A DNA stretch of 64,000 nucleotides from Calliphora vicina (lineage: Eukaryota; Arthropoda; Insecta; Diptera; Calliphoridae), in the NCBI RefSeq assembly GCF_958450345.1, contig NC_088782.1:68104501-68168500 (forward strand), in the 5' to 3' direction. Shown here piece by piece: positions 45,191-55,676 of this stretch. Made by a program: the position numbers and the translations under genes. The notes beneath the pieces are model-generated. The model did no database searches and was not told the origin of the DNA. It saw only the letters and a list, made by a program, of their open reading frames with translations. Each line of letters starts with the position of its first letter. Within the stretch, counting starts at the first letter, position 1.

Positions 45191-46620
45191 TAAGGTGTCG
45201 GTCGGCATCATCAGGGGAATAATGTGGCTTTAAGGCAGAAATAAGTGTACTTATGGGTTGTACTTTCGTTGCTATATTGTTAGGGCATATTACAATTGTT
45301 TCATCCTTGTAAAGATTCGCAATGGTTTGTTTTACATTTTTTGCCTATATTTTTTAAATTGCGGATTGTTGAATATAATGTGTTACCGTGGACCGGTTTT
45401 AGCACATAAAGTTGGCTCCGAATTAAGAACATTTCTAAATTCTTATTCAAAAAACTTTTGGTTATTTTTTTTTTAAATTTTGTAGGCCCGTGGCAACTTT
45501 GGGGTCCATACACAGGCTCGCATTCCAACTAAGAATCCATGTAAATACAAATCCACTGTTTTATTAAGATATCTCCCATCGTTTACGAACTACCGAATTA
45601 TTTTCATAATAAAAAAGTTTATAATCCACCACTATGCAACATTTTTCTACAAACATTAATACGAATACATAGTGTGAAAATGCAATATTTATTTTGTCTA
45701 ATCTATGAACAATTTGTGTAAAGTCTAACAACATTGCACGTGATATAATTAATTCTAATATGAACAACATTGTATCTTATCAGTTAGAGCGCGAACACAC
45801 TTGAAACAAAACATGCGAAATAAAATAAATAAATAAAAAAATAATTAAAAACGTATTAATTTCATTAAATTAAATCTTTTTAGTTTCTTTTTTAAGATTT
45901 TCAACAATAAAAAAGCCATAATTGTGATATAAATATAGTATTTTTTTTAATAATTTATATAAATCTACAATAAATAATAACAATAATTAAGTGATATTTA
46001 CTCACATTGTAAATAATAACAATAAAATATAAATAAAACAAATAATAAATAATAACAAAACCACAGCAGCAACAATAATTAATTAAATAGAAAAGTAAAT
46101 AAAGTAAAAATAAAAAACAAATACAAATACAACCACTACAACTAAAATTAGTTGTCAAACGTGTGAATATTTAAAAAATTTATGCAACTTTTTAATGTTA
46201 TGGAATTTTCAATGGACACAAAAGAAAATAAAAGGTTCGTTTGTTGTTAATTCGTTTTAGCTAATACACACTGTCTTCTCTCATGCTGTTCTTCATTATT
46301 CGCTGTATATTTTTTCAGTCATTAGCTCTCTCTCTCGCTCTCTCTCTGTTACTATCACAATTATTACTTACATTCATCTGTTTATGTTTTGTTCTGTGTG
46401 TTTTGTTTACCTTTTTTAAACTTTATTGTTTAATTAATTTGTAATTTTTGTTTTAATGAATGTAATATAATGAATCTACTCGTAATATTTGTTTAAGAAC
46501 AATTGTGGATTTTTGTTCATAATGAAGGGATGATGAGGGTTGTGTGGTGTAACAATTACATCAAGAAATATTCAAATATCATTTCAAGTTCATTGTCGAA
46601 ATTTGTTTATTATTTATTAC
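45191..46620. other. A/T-rich non-coding DNA
   Basis: A (CT)n tract at 46326-46348 and AAT/CAA-rich low complexity at 45950-46150 are the only marked features. TATCAGTTAGAGCGCG at 45778 looks like a fly initiator context, but there is no supporting downstream element. Confidence 0.4.
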
Positions 46621-46781
46621 CAGGGAAACCGAAAATTAATTTTTAAAAATAGTGTGTAAAATATGCCTTAAAAATCTATTATTTTTAATAAAAAATCAAT
46701 ACAATTTCTTTGATAACAAAATTTGCATATGAACTAAATAAGAAAAACATTGTAATTTTTCAAGAAATGAAGTCGATTTAA

Positions 46782-47050
46782 CCTCCTTACTCGCAACTGA
46801 TCTGGTTGATACAGGCAAACATTTTTTATTGTAAATTTTTTAATCATCCTAAATTTTAAGCTATTTTTTGATAAAATAATATTTTTACTGAAATTTGCAT
46901 TACACTTTTAAATACATTGCATTTAATATTTTGTTTATGTTTTCGAAATAAAAAGTGAAGAGATTATTTTCAAACGCGCCTTTTTTTATTGATATCAATT
47001 TGATACATTGCGACTAGTCTCGATTGAAAATGATTGCGACTAACGGAGGG
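46782..47050. mobile_element. piggyBac-type MITE (269 bp)
   Basis: TTAA flanks it (46778-46781 and 47051-47054), the strict piggyBac target. The ends CCTCCTTACTCGCAA and, inverted, CCCTCCGTTAGTCGCAA start with the CC(C)T typical of the group. There is no coding capacity. Confidence 0.78.
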
Positions 47051-47067
47051 TTAAATTATTGTTGATG

Positions 47068-47925
47068 TATTGAGAGTATGACTTAAAAATTGGGGATTTT
47101 TTAAATTTCAAAATTCAGAGCCAAAAGAACTGCTCATCTTTTGAGGCCAAGAACGAATCAAGCCAATTTCGGATAATCTGTTCTGAAGTGAAGCGTAACC
47201 CAGAGAGAACATTATGCATTGATCGAAACAAATAGTAGTTGGACGGGACAAGCTCTGCACTATAAGGCGGGTGAGGCAAAATATCCCAACCACTTCATTC
47301 TAAATACTTTTTAACAAGTATTGCAACATGTCCGACCGCATATTCTGGGAGCTTTTCGGTCAATGCTCGCTTCAAACGCATCAGTAGCGTTCGCTACAGG
47401 TTCTATGTGATGGTCTGGCCAGATTTCAGTAGCTCTTAATAGATAGGACCGTTTTGGTCCCACCAATGGCTTGGTTGTCGATTCGGCTGGATCTCTTACG
47501 TTTCGGATCCATTTTTCATCGCAAATAATGATTCGGTGCATAAATGATTTCCTTTTATTGCATTCAAGCAGCATTTCAGATATGCAAAAATAGTCTTTCA
47601 AGGTCTTTCAGCTTCAATTCATATGGTACTCAATTTTCCTGCCTTTCTGCTACTTGCAGCATGCTTTTGCAAGCTCTTGTTGAGTTTGACAACAATCTTC
47701 ATGGAGTAATGCCTCCTATTCTTAGATTTAAAATTTTTTTGACTGGCCTGGGCGATCTTTGTCTTCCGTGTCATAATCACCACTTCTAAACCGTACAATC
47801 TCTCGCACATTGAAACCGATGAACACATTCACCATAAGCTTCAAAAAAGTAAAGCAAAACTTCCCTTATATGACGCTTTGTTTGCACAAAATTCTAAATT
47901 TTCGAAGCAATTTTGTTTACCTCAT
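47068..47925 (-). pseudogene. Mariner transposase relic, copy 5
   Basis: The terminus TATTGAGAGTATGACTTAAA starts at 47068. On the minus strand, 47601-47500 reads CISEMLLECNKRKSFMHRII with CDEKWI (catalytic Asp). At 47311-47450 there are only fragments, and upstream at 47700-47828 VKLNKSLQKHAASSR remains of the N-terminal domain. Deletions remove the IWW region. Its promoter-side end abuts the MITE at 47931. Confidence 0.8.
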
Positions 47926-47930
47926 AATAG

Positions 47931-48089
47931 TAAGACCCCTTTCACACTAGGCAATTTAGTTGCGCAAGTCTCTTGCCCAACAACAAAACAGCATGCAAAA
48001 TTTTCTTCTCCTTATCCCGAAATTACCTCTGGCATCTACAAACACAAGAGACTTGCTCAACTAAATTGCCTAGTGTGAAAGGGGTCTTA
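47931..48089. mobile_element. MITE, 159 bp, TAAGACCCCTTTCACACT ends
   Basis: The arms are inverted-complementary for about 46 bp with one or two differences (TAAGACCCCTTTCACACTAG, then GCAATTTAGTTG, then CAAGTCTCTTG). The rest is a loop of about 65 bp. No clear target duplication and no coding capacity are present. CCCTTTCACACT-type ends occur in several eukaryotic MITE families, so the superfamily is left open. Confidence 0.8.
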
Positions 48090-48973
48090 GGACTGAGATG
48101 GAAAAAATCATAACATACATAAATGTTTATAATTTGAAAGTAAATTTTAATTAGGCTTAAGTTCATTTTATTATAATTTATTTGTAATAATTAAAAGAAT
48201 ATCACTGAATACTAAAATTTTAGACAATTGGCAAATTGGAATGCATTTTCTACCCTGCCAAGGTCGCCATCAACAATCTTCATTGTCAAGGTCTATTGTA
48301 AATATCATCTATTATCAACTATTATCAGGAATAAATAAAATACATAAATTTTAATAAAAAAGAAACCACTAAACCAACAGTTTTCATTTTTTTATTTGAT
48401 TGAAATTATTATTACAACTTACAAAAAAAATTATTTGTATAGTTCCAATCAATAGTGATGAATTTATGAACCTTTTTCGGAAACCCTTCTATTAAGGTTT
48501 TTATAGAGCTTTCTGTCACTTTGTTCGAACAGGTAGTCCATCTTCATTTAAAATCTACCACACTTTTGCACTCCTTTTTTTGTACTCTTCAATTCACTTT
48601 TAACAAGAGTCCAATATCTCTCCACTGGCCTTAGCTCCAGGTAGTTGGAGGATTTGCCTAATGACAAATACCACATTATTGTTCTTGTACCACTCAAGAC
48701 CTTGCTTACCATAGTGACAAATGTTTGGCTTCTTTTGTAGCAACTGCATATTGCTTGCCATACCAAGAACTTTTTGTGAACATTTTCTGCTTTTGGGTCC
48801 TAAACTTTTCTACAGCATTACCTCGAGCATTAGCAACATTAAAATATTGATCGGGAAGCTACGAAAAAATTTTCAATTCGTACGTTTCGTATATTTTTTG
48901 TATAAAATTTGATTTCAATTTCCGTACTCTGGCTTTGGCCTCTAAATTTTCAACAGAGTTCCTGTCAAGGTTT

Positions 48974-49059
48974 AGCGGTGCTGTGGCTTAATTGGTTAGC
49001 GCGTGTGATCATTAAGTATGATATGGTTTTTGTGGCTTGGGTTCGATTCCCAGCCGCTG
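48974..49059 (+). repeat. tRNA-Leu-like sequence (SINE-head-like)
   Basis: A box A (TGGCTTAATTGG, 48984-48995) and a perfect box B (GGTTCGATTCC, 49040-49050) are spaced as in a long-variable-arm tRNA. The outer AGCGG/CCGCT can pair. ATCA-TTAAGTA-TGAT forms a short anticodon arm with AAG (Leu) in the loop, and TTGGG/CCCAG forms a T stem with one wobble pair. The D arm and variable arm are poor. It lies inside a transposon, directly before the Helitron at 49077. It is more likely a tRNA-derived repeat head or tRNA pseudogene than a working gene. Confidence 0.5.
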
Positions 49060-49076
49060 TCAATCAACAACATCAG

Positions 49077-49398
49077 TCTATATATATTAAAATGAAATGG
49101 TCCATGTATGTAATGGCATCACGTGAGAACGACTGGAGTGATTTGGCTGATTTTGTTTTTATTCGATTCGAAATTTTCAGGAGATGGTTTGTAAAGAAAA
49201 CAAATTCCGGGTAAAACTCGGAAATTCTTTTTTTGTGAGTCCAGTCAACTGTAATAAAAAAGTTCCCTAAAGTATGTTGTACAAATTTATATATTTTATT
49301 TGCAAATAAATAAGAACAGGCTGGTGTGAGTGGGTTGGAGAAACTTGAAGAACTAACATTAGTAAATGCTACCGGGCGAAGCCGGGGCGTTCAACTAG
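49077..49398 (+). mobile_element. Non-autonomous Helitron, copy 2 (complete, 322 bp)
   Basis: It starts TCTATATATATTAAAATG (5' TC) and ends ACTAG followed by T. Just before the end, CCGGGCGAAGCCGGGGCG can form the short GC-rich hairpin (CCGGGC/GCCGGG) required of Helitron 3' ends. Internal blocks GTAATGGCATCACGTGAGAA and CGATTCGAAATTTTCAGG are shared with 28516-28968 and 52894-53211. No Rep/helicase is encoded. Confidence 0.88.
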
Positions 49399-49693
49399 TA
49401 ACTAATATTTATCACAGCGCCCTCCTTTGGTGGTATAACACTAAAACGCCACCAAAGTAAAATAATTAAATAAAGGTTGTTGGCTTGACTAATGCGCCAT
49501 CTCACCACCAGAGGCGCTGCAACCTGCACTAATAGCAAACATAACGCGCAATTGCAGAGTTGTCAATTAAAAAGCTTTTATCCTCCTTTCACCACCTTTT
49601 ATTCTACACTCTATCCCCTTTCCAAAGAAAGTAACACAATTATATATAGGCATATAATTGCCTGAGTGTTACTTCTTTTTTTTTTTTTTTTTA
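49399..49693. other. Unassigned segment between Helitron and Helitron-like repeat
   Basis: It has higher GC than its neighbours, with CGCCACCAAAG, GCGCCATCTCACCACCAGAG and a T-run at 49678-49692. It does not match group Q or hAT sequence elsewhere in the window. It may be another short insertion. Confidence 0.4.
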
Positions 49694-50160
49694 AAAGTCT
49701 ATATATTCTGGATCGTTATAGATAGCGAAGTCGATATAGCCATTGCTACTTAAAATCGACAAAAATCGGCACACAAATGGCTGAGATATAAGGAAAAACC
49801 GGGAAAACCTCGATTTTTTGCCTATTTTTGATCTATATCTGGATTACTAAGTTAAGTTGGACCTACAATGGGTCAAAATCGGAAAAAATATTTGTTAACC
49901 CGAATTTTTTTTCATAAATAATTTTTCCAAAAATGAATTTTTTAAAAATTAAAAAAAAAATTTGGAAAAAATTTTTAAAAAAAAAAAATTAAAAAATAAT
50001 TTCGAAAAGAAAAAAATTTAGAAAAACTTTTTTATAAAAAATTTCGAAAAAAAAATTTAAATTTTGTTTACCTAAAAATATTTAAAAAGAATAATTTGTA
50101 TGTTTAATATGGTGAAGGGTATCTAAGATTCGGCACAGACGAATATAGCTCTCTTACTTG
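49694..50160 (+). mobile_element. Helitron-like repeat, family A copy 4 (5' truncated)
   Basis: It begins within the core (AAGTCTATATATTCTGGATC), lacks the GTCY tract because of an internal deletion, and keeps the 3' end: GGTGAAGGGTATCTAAG, the hairpin ATTCGGCACAGACGAAT and CTCTTACTTG. It is inserted in the group Q transposase. Confidence 0.8.
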
Positions 50161-50654
50161 GTAAACCTTCATTGGCTTTAAATGTTCGTACCAAATAGTC
50201 CGAGTACGAGTTAACCTGACTGCTTCCCTATCGGATGTGTTGCGAGCTCTTCTGAAAATGCCTGAACCATGAACAAGTTCTCCCGATACTGGTTAATAAC
50301 ATTGGTATCCGTTTGTCGGCAGAACTTTGATTGTTTGGTCAACTTTTTGTAGGACCAAGTTGGGTTTTGTTGAAAATTTTTAATAATTTTAGTACGCACT
50401 TTTTGATAATTTGTTGATGAGAAAAAAATGTAAAAAAAACAAAATTAGGAAAATGTAAAAAATACACAAATATTTATGCTTTAAAAAGTAAAAATATGTC
50501 ATAAATATGCTGTATGTATGCAAAAATATGTTATTAAAGGCAAAATATGCAAAATAAGCACTAACAAATCGATGCAAAAAATCTTAAAATGTTCTCCATA
50601 GGATGTACAGGAAAAAACATGCATTTGTATGATTTCGGTTTCCCTGTTTATTAC

Positions 50655-51933
50655 TAGAATATCACTAGAATATTTTTGGAGTGTGTGTAGGAAAGTTAAT
50701 TTCATTATTTCTATTTCAGGATACAATCAATAAAAGTTATTCATAAACACATAGGCTATTAAACAAATCGTTAGCTTAGTGTGCAAACATGTTAAGTCCA
50801 CTTTTTATGAAAATTTAGATTTTAATAAAAAAACTTTAATAAAATTAGACTGTTTGCTTGGATAACGTTTACAACTATTTCGTTTTTTTTATGTCGAATT
50901 CTTTTAAGAACAATTTCTAAATTTAGAAGTTCTGAAAGTTCGGATATTAGGTAATTACCTACATAAATATACTTAAGAGAGTGTTAGAAATGCGATTTAA
51001 AATGACATTATTACTCTCTAAGTAGATTATGTTGAAGAGAAAACATTATTTTTTATTAAAAAAAATGGTTTTCATTCTTCGAGCAGAAGATCTTTACACA
51101 ATAGCTTTTCTAGTATTTTTCATGTTTAAATTAAAAAAAAATAAAACGTCAATTGGTTTAGATCACTTCTGTCCAACTGTTATTTTAAAACTAATCTGTG
51201 CTAAATGCTCATTTAAAATTCACAATACATCAGAGTAAATAGAAAAAAATGGAAATACAATTTAAATTAGCCGCAGAATAATTATTCGGTCATTTATTTT
51301 TAACACACATATACTCCTACATACGAGTACAAACCGACTTTTTTGTTGTTCGTGAATCGATTCGTAATTAAAACGGGAGTATGTGTCATCGAATTTAAGT
51401 AAACGTCACAAATTACAATCTGTATAATATGATTGAAATAAAAACAATAACATGATGAGGGAAAAGTAATAAATCTGCTTGTATGTCTGTAATTATGGCT
51501 GCGGTTACTAATAAATACAATTAATCAATAAATAAACAAACAAAACAGTCTAGTAATTATTTATTTATGTATTTAATTTTGTTTTATGCTCTTCATATGG
51601 TAAAATGTTTATTGTTTCAGTTTTAATTGATTAAATTTGAATTGAAAGAAATAGATAAATAAATAAATATGAATGTAATGGCTTTGAATAAATCAACATA
51701 ATTGAAGGTCATTTAATATATTTTGTTTTTTTTGGAAATTATGAGTTACTCATACAATTTGTTGGTTGAACCTAACAATTTTTCAGTTAGCTGGCTTGAT
51801 TCTTGAAAGATTCTAAAAAAATAATGTTGAAAATTTTATTACTGGGAAATTGTTACTTAGAATTTAAGACAAATTACCAAACGCGTCAACTTCAGAAGGA
51901 TCTAATGGGTGTTTTGATTAAAAAACAAGTAAG
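50655..51933. other. No recognised feature
   Basis: A/T-rich DNA to the right of the hAT element's target duplication. Frames at 51029-51238 and 51803-51994 lack similarity. Confidence 0.45.
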
Positions 51934-52471
51934 AGAGATATATTCGGCTGTGCCAAATTTTATATACCCTTCACCAAATTATACTTCAAAATAAAAATTT
52001 TAAATATTTTTAGGTAAACAAAATTTTTTTTCCAGTTGTTTTTTTTTTATTTTTTTTTGGGATTTTTTGTTTTGAATTGTTTTTTTTTAATTTTTTAAAT
52101 TAATTTTTTTTTTTTAAATTTTAAAAATGTTTTTTTTTTGTTTTTAATTTTTTTTGTTAATATTTAGCGAAAAAAAACTTTTGGTGAAAAAAAAATTCGG
52201 GTTAAATTTTTTTTCCGATTTTGACCCATTGTAGGTCCAACTTACTATGGTCTTATATAGTTGCAAAGGTCTTTGAAATATCTATCTGATAGATGCTAAT
52301 CGGGACTGATTTTTGAAAATCCCGGGGATCGGGATTTGGTAAAGAATCCCGAAATCCCGACCCGGGGTTTCGGGATTTTCGGGAAATCTAAAATCCCGAA
52401 AATTATAAGAAAGAAACGTACATAATTATGTCTTTACAATTGAAAGTAAATTTTTTATTTAGCAATTAATT

Positions 52472-52690
52472 TGTATTAGACACTAAAAAGCATACTATCG
52501 CATCTATGGTTTCGTCTGCCATTCTGGAACGAATTTTGTTACCGACATATGCTGCTGCCGAAAAACATCTTTCATATTGGCAAAACCGTTGGCAAATACT
52601 TATAACAAATCTGCAAGTATTTTCCTCTTGTTCCTTCAGAAATAAAGTGATCTATTTCTTTAGCAAGTTGCAAATCTACATTATAACTTT
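52472..52690 (-). pseudogene. hAT transposase C-terminal dimerisation domain relic
   Basis: The minus strand reads LAKEIDHFISEGTRGKYLQI near 52650, then after a gap CFSAAAYVGNKIRSRM and ADETIDAIVCFLVSN (52590-52472). F-S-x-A-x-x-V-x-x-x-x-R-x-R-M is the closing signature of hAT dimerisation domains. The catalytic core is gone. Confidence 0.78.
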
Positions 52691-52893
52691 GTTTCGTTAT
52701 TGTTAATTATTAATAATATCTTTTAGCCTTTGAGCAATCGAAATATTTTCATTTTGTTCGAGCTACTCATCTGAGATAAAATCAATTTCGTTTGAAGAGG
52801 ATTTAAATTGAGTTTTGTTAGATAACTTACAAAAAAAGGTGAAGAATTGATTTCCCAGAGCCCACCAAAAATACCGCTTTCCTTTATTAACTA

Positions 52894-53211
52894 CTAGTTG
52901 ACCGCCCCGGCTTCGCCTGGTAGCAGTTACTAATGTTAGTTCTTCAAGTTTCTCGAACCTACACCTGCACTTATTTATTTGCAAATAAAATATCTAAATT
53001 TGTATTGCATACTTTAGGGAGCTTTTTTATTACTGTTGACTGGACTCAAAAAAATAAATTCCGAGTTTTACCCGGAATTTTTGATTTTTCTTCTTTACAA
53101 AACATCTCCTGAAAATTTCGAATCGAATAAAAAAAAATCAGCCAAATCGCTCCAGCCGTTCTCACGTGATGACATTACATACATGGACCATTTAATTTTT
53201 ATATATATAGA
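52894..53211 (-). mobile_element. Non-autonomous Helitron, copy 3 (complete, 318 bp)
   Basis: In reverse, CTAG next to A at 52893-52897, then TTGACCGCCCCGGCTTCGCC, the complement of the 3' hairpin, and at the other side ATATATATAGA (5' TC end). The blocks CTCACGTGATGACATTAC and CCTGAAAATTTCGAATCG match the other copies. It sits inside the hAT element. Confidence 0.88.
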
Positions 53212-53751
53212 AGATAGATGTTGTAGCAGGAGTTGAGCTTAACAACTATGCTGAACATCACTTTGCGATATTCGGACATGTAGAATGTCACAATGCATAA
53301 AAAGGCACACAAAAATGCCAATTTCTCCTACATATTTATTTATGAAAAACGGGATTTGGAAAATCCCGGGATTTAAAATTAAAAAATCCAAACACACCAT
53401 ATTCGTTTGATTTAAGAAATCCCGAAACCCCCGGGATTTTCGGGAACGGGATTTCCCGTTTGGCATCTCTAATCTATCATTAAATATCCATTGGTCAAAA
53501 ATCGAGGTTGTCGTGGTTTTTTCCTTATATCGCAGCCATTTGTGCACCGATTTTCTCGATTTTAAATGGCAACCGAGTCTGAAGAATTCCGGAGATATTG
53601 ATGTATGAATCGTGTATGTGAGTTAGTTGGGGACTTCGGAAGGTTGATTTCAACAGACAGACGGATAGACAGACCGACAGACGTGGCTTAATCGACTCCG
53701 CTATCTATAAGGATCCAGAATATATATACTTTATAGGTCGGAACTGATGTA

Positions 53752-53855
53752 ATGGTGTTTCGACAATGGCTTGAGGAGTATCGTCGCACCAAATGCAGCA
53801 CTTAATTAAAAGTGTACTTCATCATTGAAAAAAATTTTCACATGAAGGGAAAATG
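53752..53855 (-). pseudogene. Tiny mariner/IS630-like transposase scrap
   Basis: The minus strand reads KIFFNDEVHF, then a stop and LSAAFG. This resembles the FSDEAHFxL block with the first catalytic Asp in the family seen at 6465-6850. It is only about 30 codons, so it may be chance. Confidence 0.3.
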
Positions 53856-53873
53856 TTAGCACCGGCGAAATCA

Positions 53874-54740
53874 TATTGGGCTTAAGACTTAAAAATGCAG
53901 GATTTACAACAGATGGCGTATCTTTTGAATGCGGTTTTTGTTTTTAATAACTGATATGTCATTTTGAAAGGTACCTAACTCATTAATTATTCCACATTCG
54001 ACAATGTAAAATTTTATGTCAACAAAGCGTGAAGTTTTGCTTTTCTTCTGTAATTTGAAAAAAAGTGCTGCTGAAGCATATTGATGGCTCACCGAAGATC
54101 GCCAGGCCAGCCAAAAATGTTTAAAGACCAAGAATGGGGGCATTACTCCTTGAAGATTTTTTGTGAAACTCTACTAGAGCTTGCAAAATCATTGGGAGCT
54201 GCTCAAGCAGCAATTATCAGGATTTATCCAAAAGCGAAAGAGGCGAATTAAAGCGATTTTGAAATGCAGCTTGAAATTTTTGCAGCGATTCATTACCTGC
54301 GACGAAAAATGGATCCATTACGATAACCTGAAGCGTAAGAGATCCACACCTACAAGCCAGATCGACACCAAATATCCATGGCGCTAAGGCAATGCTCTGT
54401 ATTTGGTGGGGCCAAAAGGATCCTATCTGTTATGAGCTGCTGAAATCTGGCCAGACCATCACAGGAAACCGAACACACCATATTCGTTTGAATGAAATAT
54501 TCTATCGTGACAATACTCGAACATGTTGCAATACCTGTTAAAAACTGTTTAGAAAGAAATGGTTGGAAAGTTTTGCCTCATCCGCTTTATAGTTCAGACC
54601 TTGCCCCATCTTACTACTACTTTTTTCGATCGATGTAGATTTCTCTGGGATACGCTTCACTTCAGAACAGAGTATCCGAAATTGGCATGATTGGTTGTTG
54701 GCCTCAAACGATTAGCAGTTCTTTTGGCTCGGAATCTACA
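53874..54740 (+). pseudogene. Mariner transposase relic, copy 6
   Basis: The terminus TATTGGGCTTAAGACTTAAA starts at 53874 and GATGGCGTATCTTTTGAA follows as in copy 4. The + strand carries N-terminal debris (54080-54230), then FLQRFITCDEKWIHYDNLKR (54280-54330, first catalytic Asp) and, shifted, HGAKAMLCIWWGQKDPICYE. Near 54590 come remnants of the SDLAPSYYYFFR block that supplies the third Asp. There are multiple frameshifts. Confidence 0.82.
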
Positions 54741-54962
54741 TGTTTTTACAATTGTACAATTTAGGAAAAGCAAATCCCGCAATTCCCTAAAAACAAAAAA
54801 TAATCCCAATTTTAGTTTTTGTAGTTTTGGGAATTTTGCCCATAAAGTCTACATTTTTGATTCGGGCCTGTTTAAAAAATATTACGATTGATTTAGAATA
54901 CATAATAGTGTCTTAAACTGCGGCCCGTTTTGGAATCCCATCTTTTAGAACACTTAGATTAA

Positions 54963-55676
54963 CTCTTTGCGGTTGGGTGGTCGCTTTACTAACCACCTTT
55001 TCTATAGTCTTTAAAATATAGTTTATTGGCATCTATTGGCATTTTGCTAAAAAATTATATTTTTTGAAGTCATCGTTTATGTTTTTTTTTGCAAAACCAT
55101 GTCTTCAGGAAGCTCTGGTTAGATAAATATATTAACCCAGATAGCGCCAGATTTATTTTTTTTTGCAAAAATTAAATTTTTATTTCGGAACGTAAATCTC
55201 TAATATATAATTAAACCACGAGAAACTTCTTTTATCAGCTGACACTTTTAGGTTCAGAAGCTTCATAACATGTAATAAACAATGAAAATTTTAAAAAATG
55301 TGTATTTAAATGCACGTACAAACCCGGATTTAACGGTTTTTTCCCGTCCTTTTAAAAAGATGGTTGCGGTTGTAAAAATCAGTTTTTTTAAGAGACTTTC
55401 ACGCATTAAATAAAAAGAAGCACAGAGTGTTTATTCTTCATCGAATTCAGTGTTACTTTGCTATTTAGTTTGTTTGGTCAAAAAATTTAGTCAAAAATAT
55501 TCGATTTCCAAAAAATGTATGCGAAACGAAATTTTTATCATAATTATTTTTAATGCCAACCGGCACGGTGGTTAGTAAAGTAACCCCCTATTCCACAAAA
55601 ACCCTTAGAATGGGGTGGTCTTTTATGTTTTGATTTATTTTTTAAACTTTTACACAAAAATGCATGGCTGAAAGAG
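54963..55676. mobile_element. piggyBac-like element without coding capacity (714 bp)
   Basis: TTAA flanks it (54959-54962, 55677-55680). The ends CTCTTTGCGG and, inverted, CTCTTTCAGC are short. Subterminal inverted blocks TTTACTAACCACC and GGTGGTTAGTAAA lie at 54984 and 55567. No open frame is visible in between. Confidence 0.6.

Larger units (their letters stand above)
48430..50390 (-). pseudogene. Tc1/mariner-superfamily transposase, group Q copy 3 (split)
   Basis: The N-terminal part lies at 50170-50390 on the minus strand: KIIKNFQQNPTWSYKKLTKQ and SKFCRQTDTNVINQYRENL, a helix-turn-helix. The remainder runs from about 48970 down to 48430: RNSVENLEAKARVRKLKSNF, NVANARGNAVEKFR, KEAKHLSLW, GQWRDIGLLLKVN and VTESSIKTLIEGFPKKVHKF. 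The 1.2 kb between holds the tRNA-like segment, a Helitron and a Helitron-like repeat. The Asp and Glu motifs are degraded and stops are frequent. Confidence 0.75.
46621..50646. mobile_element. hAT element of 4.03 kb with 8-bp duplication, full of later insertions
   Basis: TTTATTAC is present directly outside both ends (46613-46620 and 50647-50654). The termini are CAGGGAAACCGAAA on both sides in inverted orientation. Inside lie a piggyBac-like MITE (46782), a mariner (47068), a MITE (47931), a group Q transposon (48430), a tRNA-like segment (48974), a Helitron (49077) and a Helitron-like repeat (49694). Only about 900 bp can be original hAT sequence, including AAAATATG-rich subterminal DNA at 50440-50560. 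No hAT transposase is recognisable. The 340 bp at 48090-48429 hold nothing clear. Confidence 0.85.
52288..53471 (-). mobile_element. hAT element (1.18 kb) inserted in the family A repeat
   Basis: The flanks are ATCTATCT (52280-52287) and ATCTATCA (53472-53479), an 8-bp duplication with one difference. Family A copies elsewhere show the uninterrupted site (ATATCTATCATTAG). The termini are TAGATGCTAATCGGG and, inverted, TAGAGATGCCAAACGGG. Both ends carry clusters of AATCCCG and CGGGATT words, again a subterminal-repeat pattern. A transposase relic lies at 52472-52690 and a Helitron at 52894-53211. Confidence 0.88.
51934..53748 (-). mobile_element. Helitron-like repeat, family A copy 5 (split by a hAT)
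   Basis: The 3' end comes first (AACAAGTAAGAGAGATATA with hairpin ATTCGGCTGTGCCAAAT), followed by TATACCCTTCACC and a long T-rich tract to about 52287. The hAT at 52288-53471 intervenes. Then 53472-53748 gives the core with GTTGATTTCAACAGACAGAC, the GTCY complement, and GACTCCGCTATCTATAAGGA. The left terminus of the family is missing. Confidence 0.82.

Noticed and set aside
48974..49059. Functional tRNA-Leu gene
   Set aside because: D arm and variable arm pair poorly, the acceptor stem is only about 5 bp and the location is inside a transposon.
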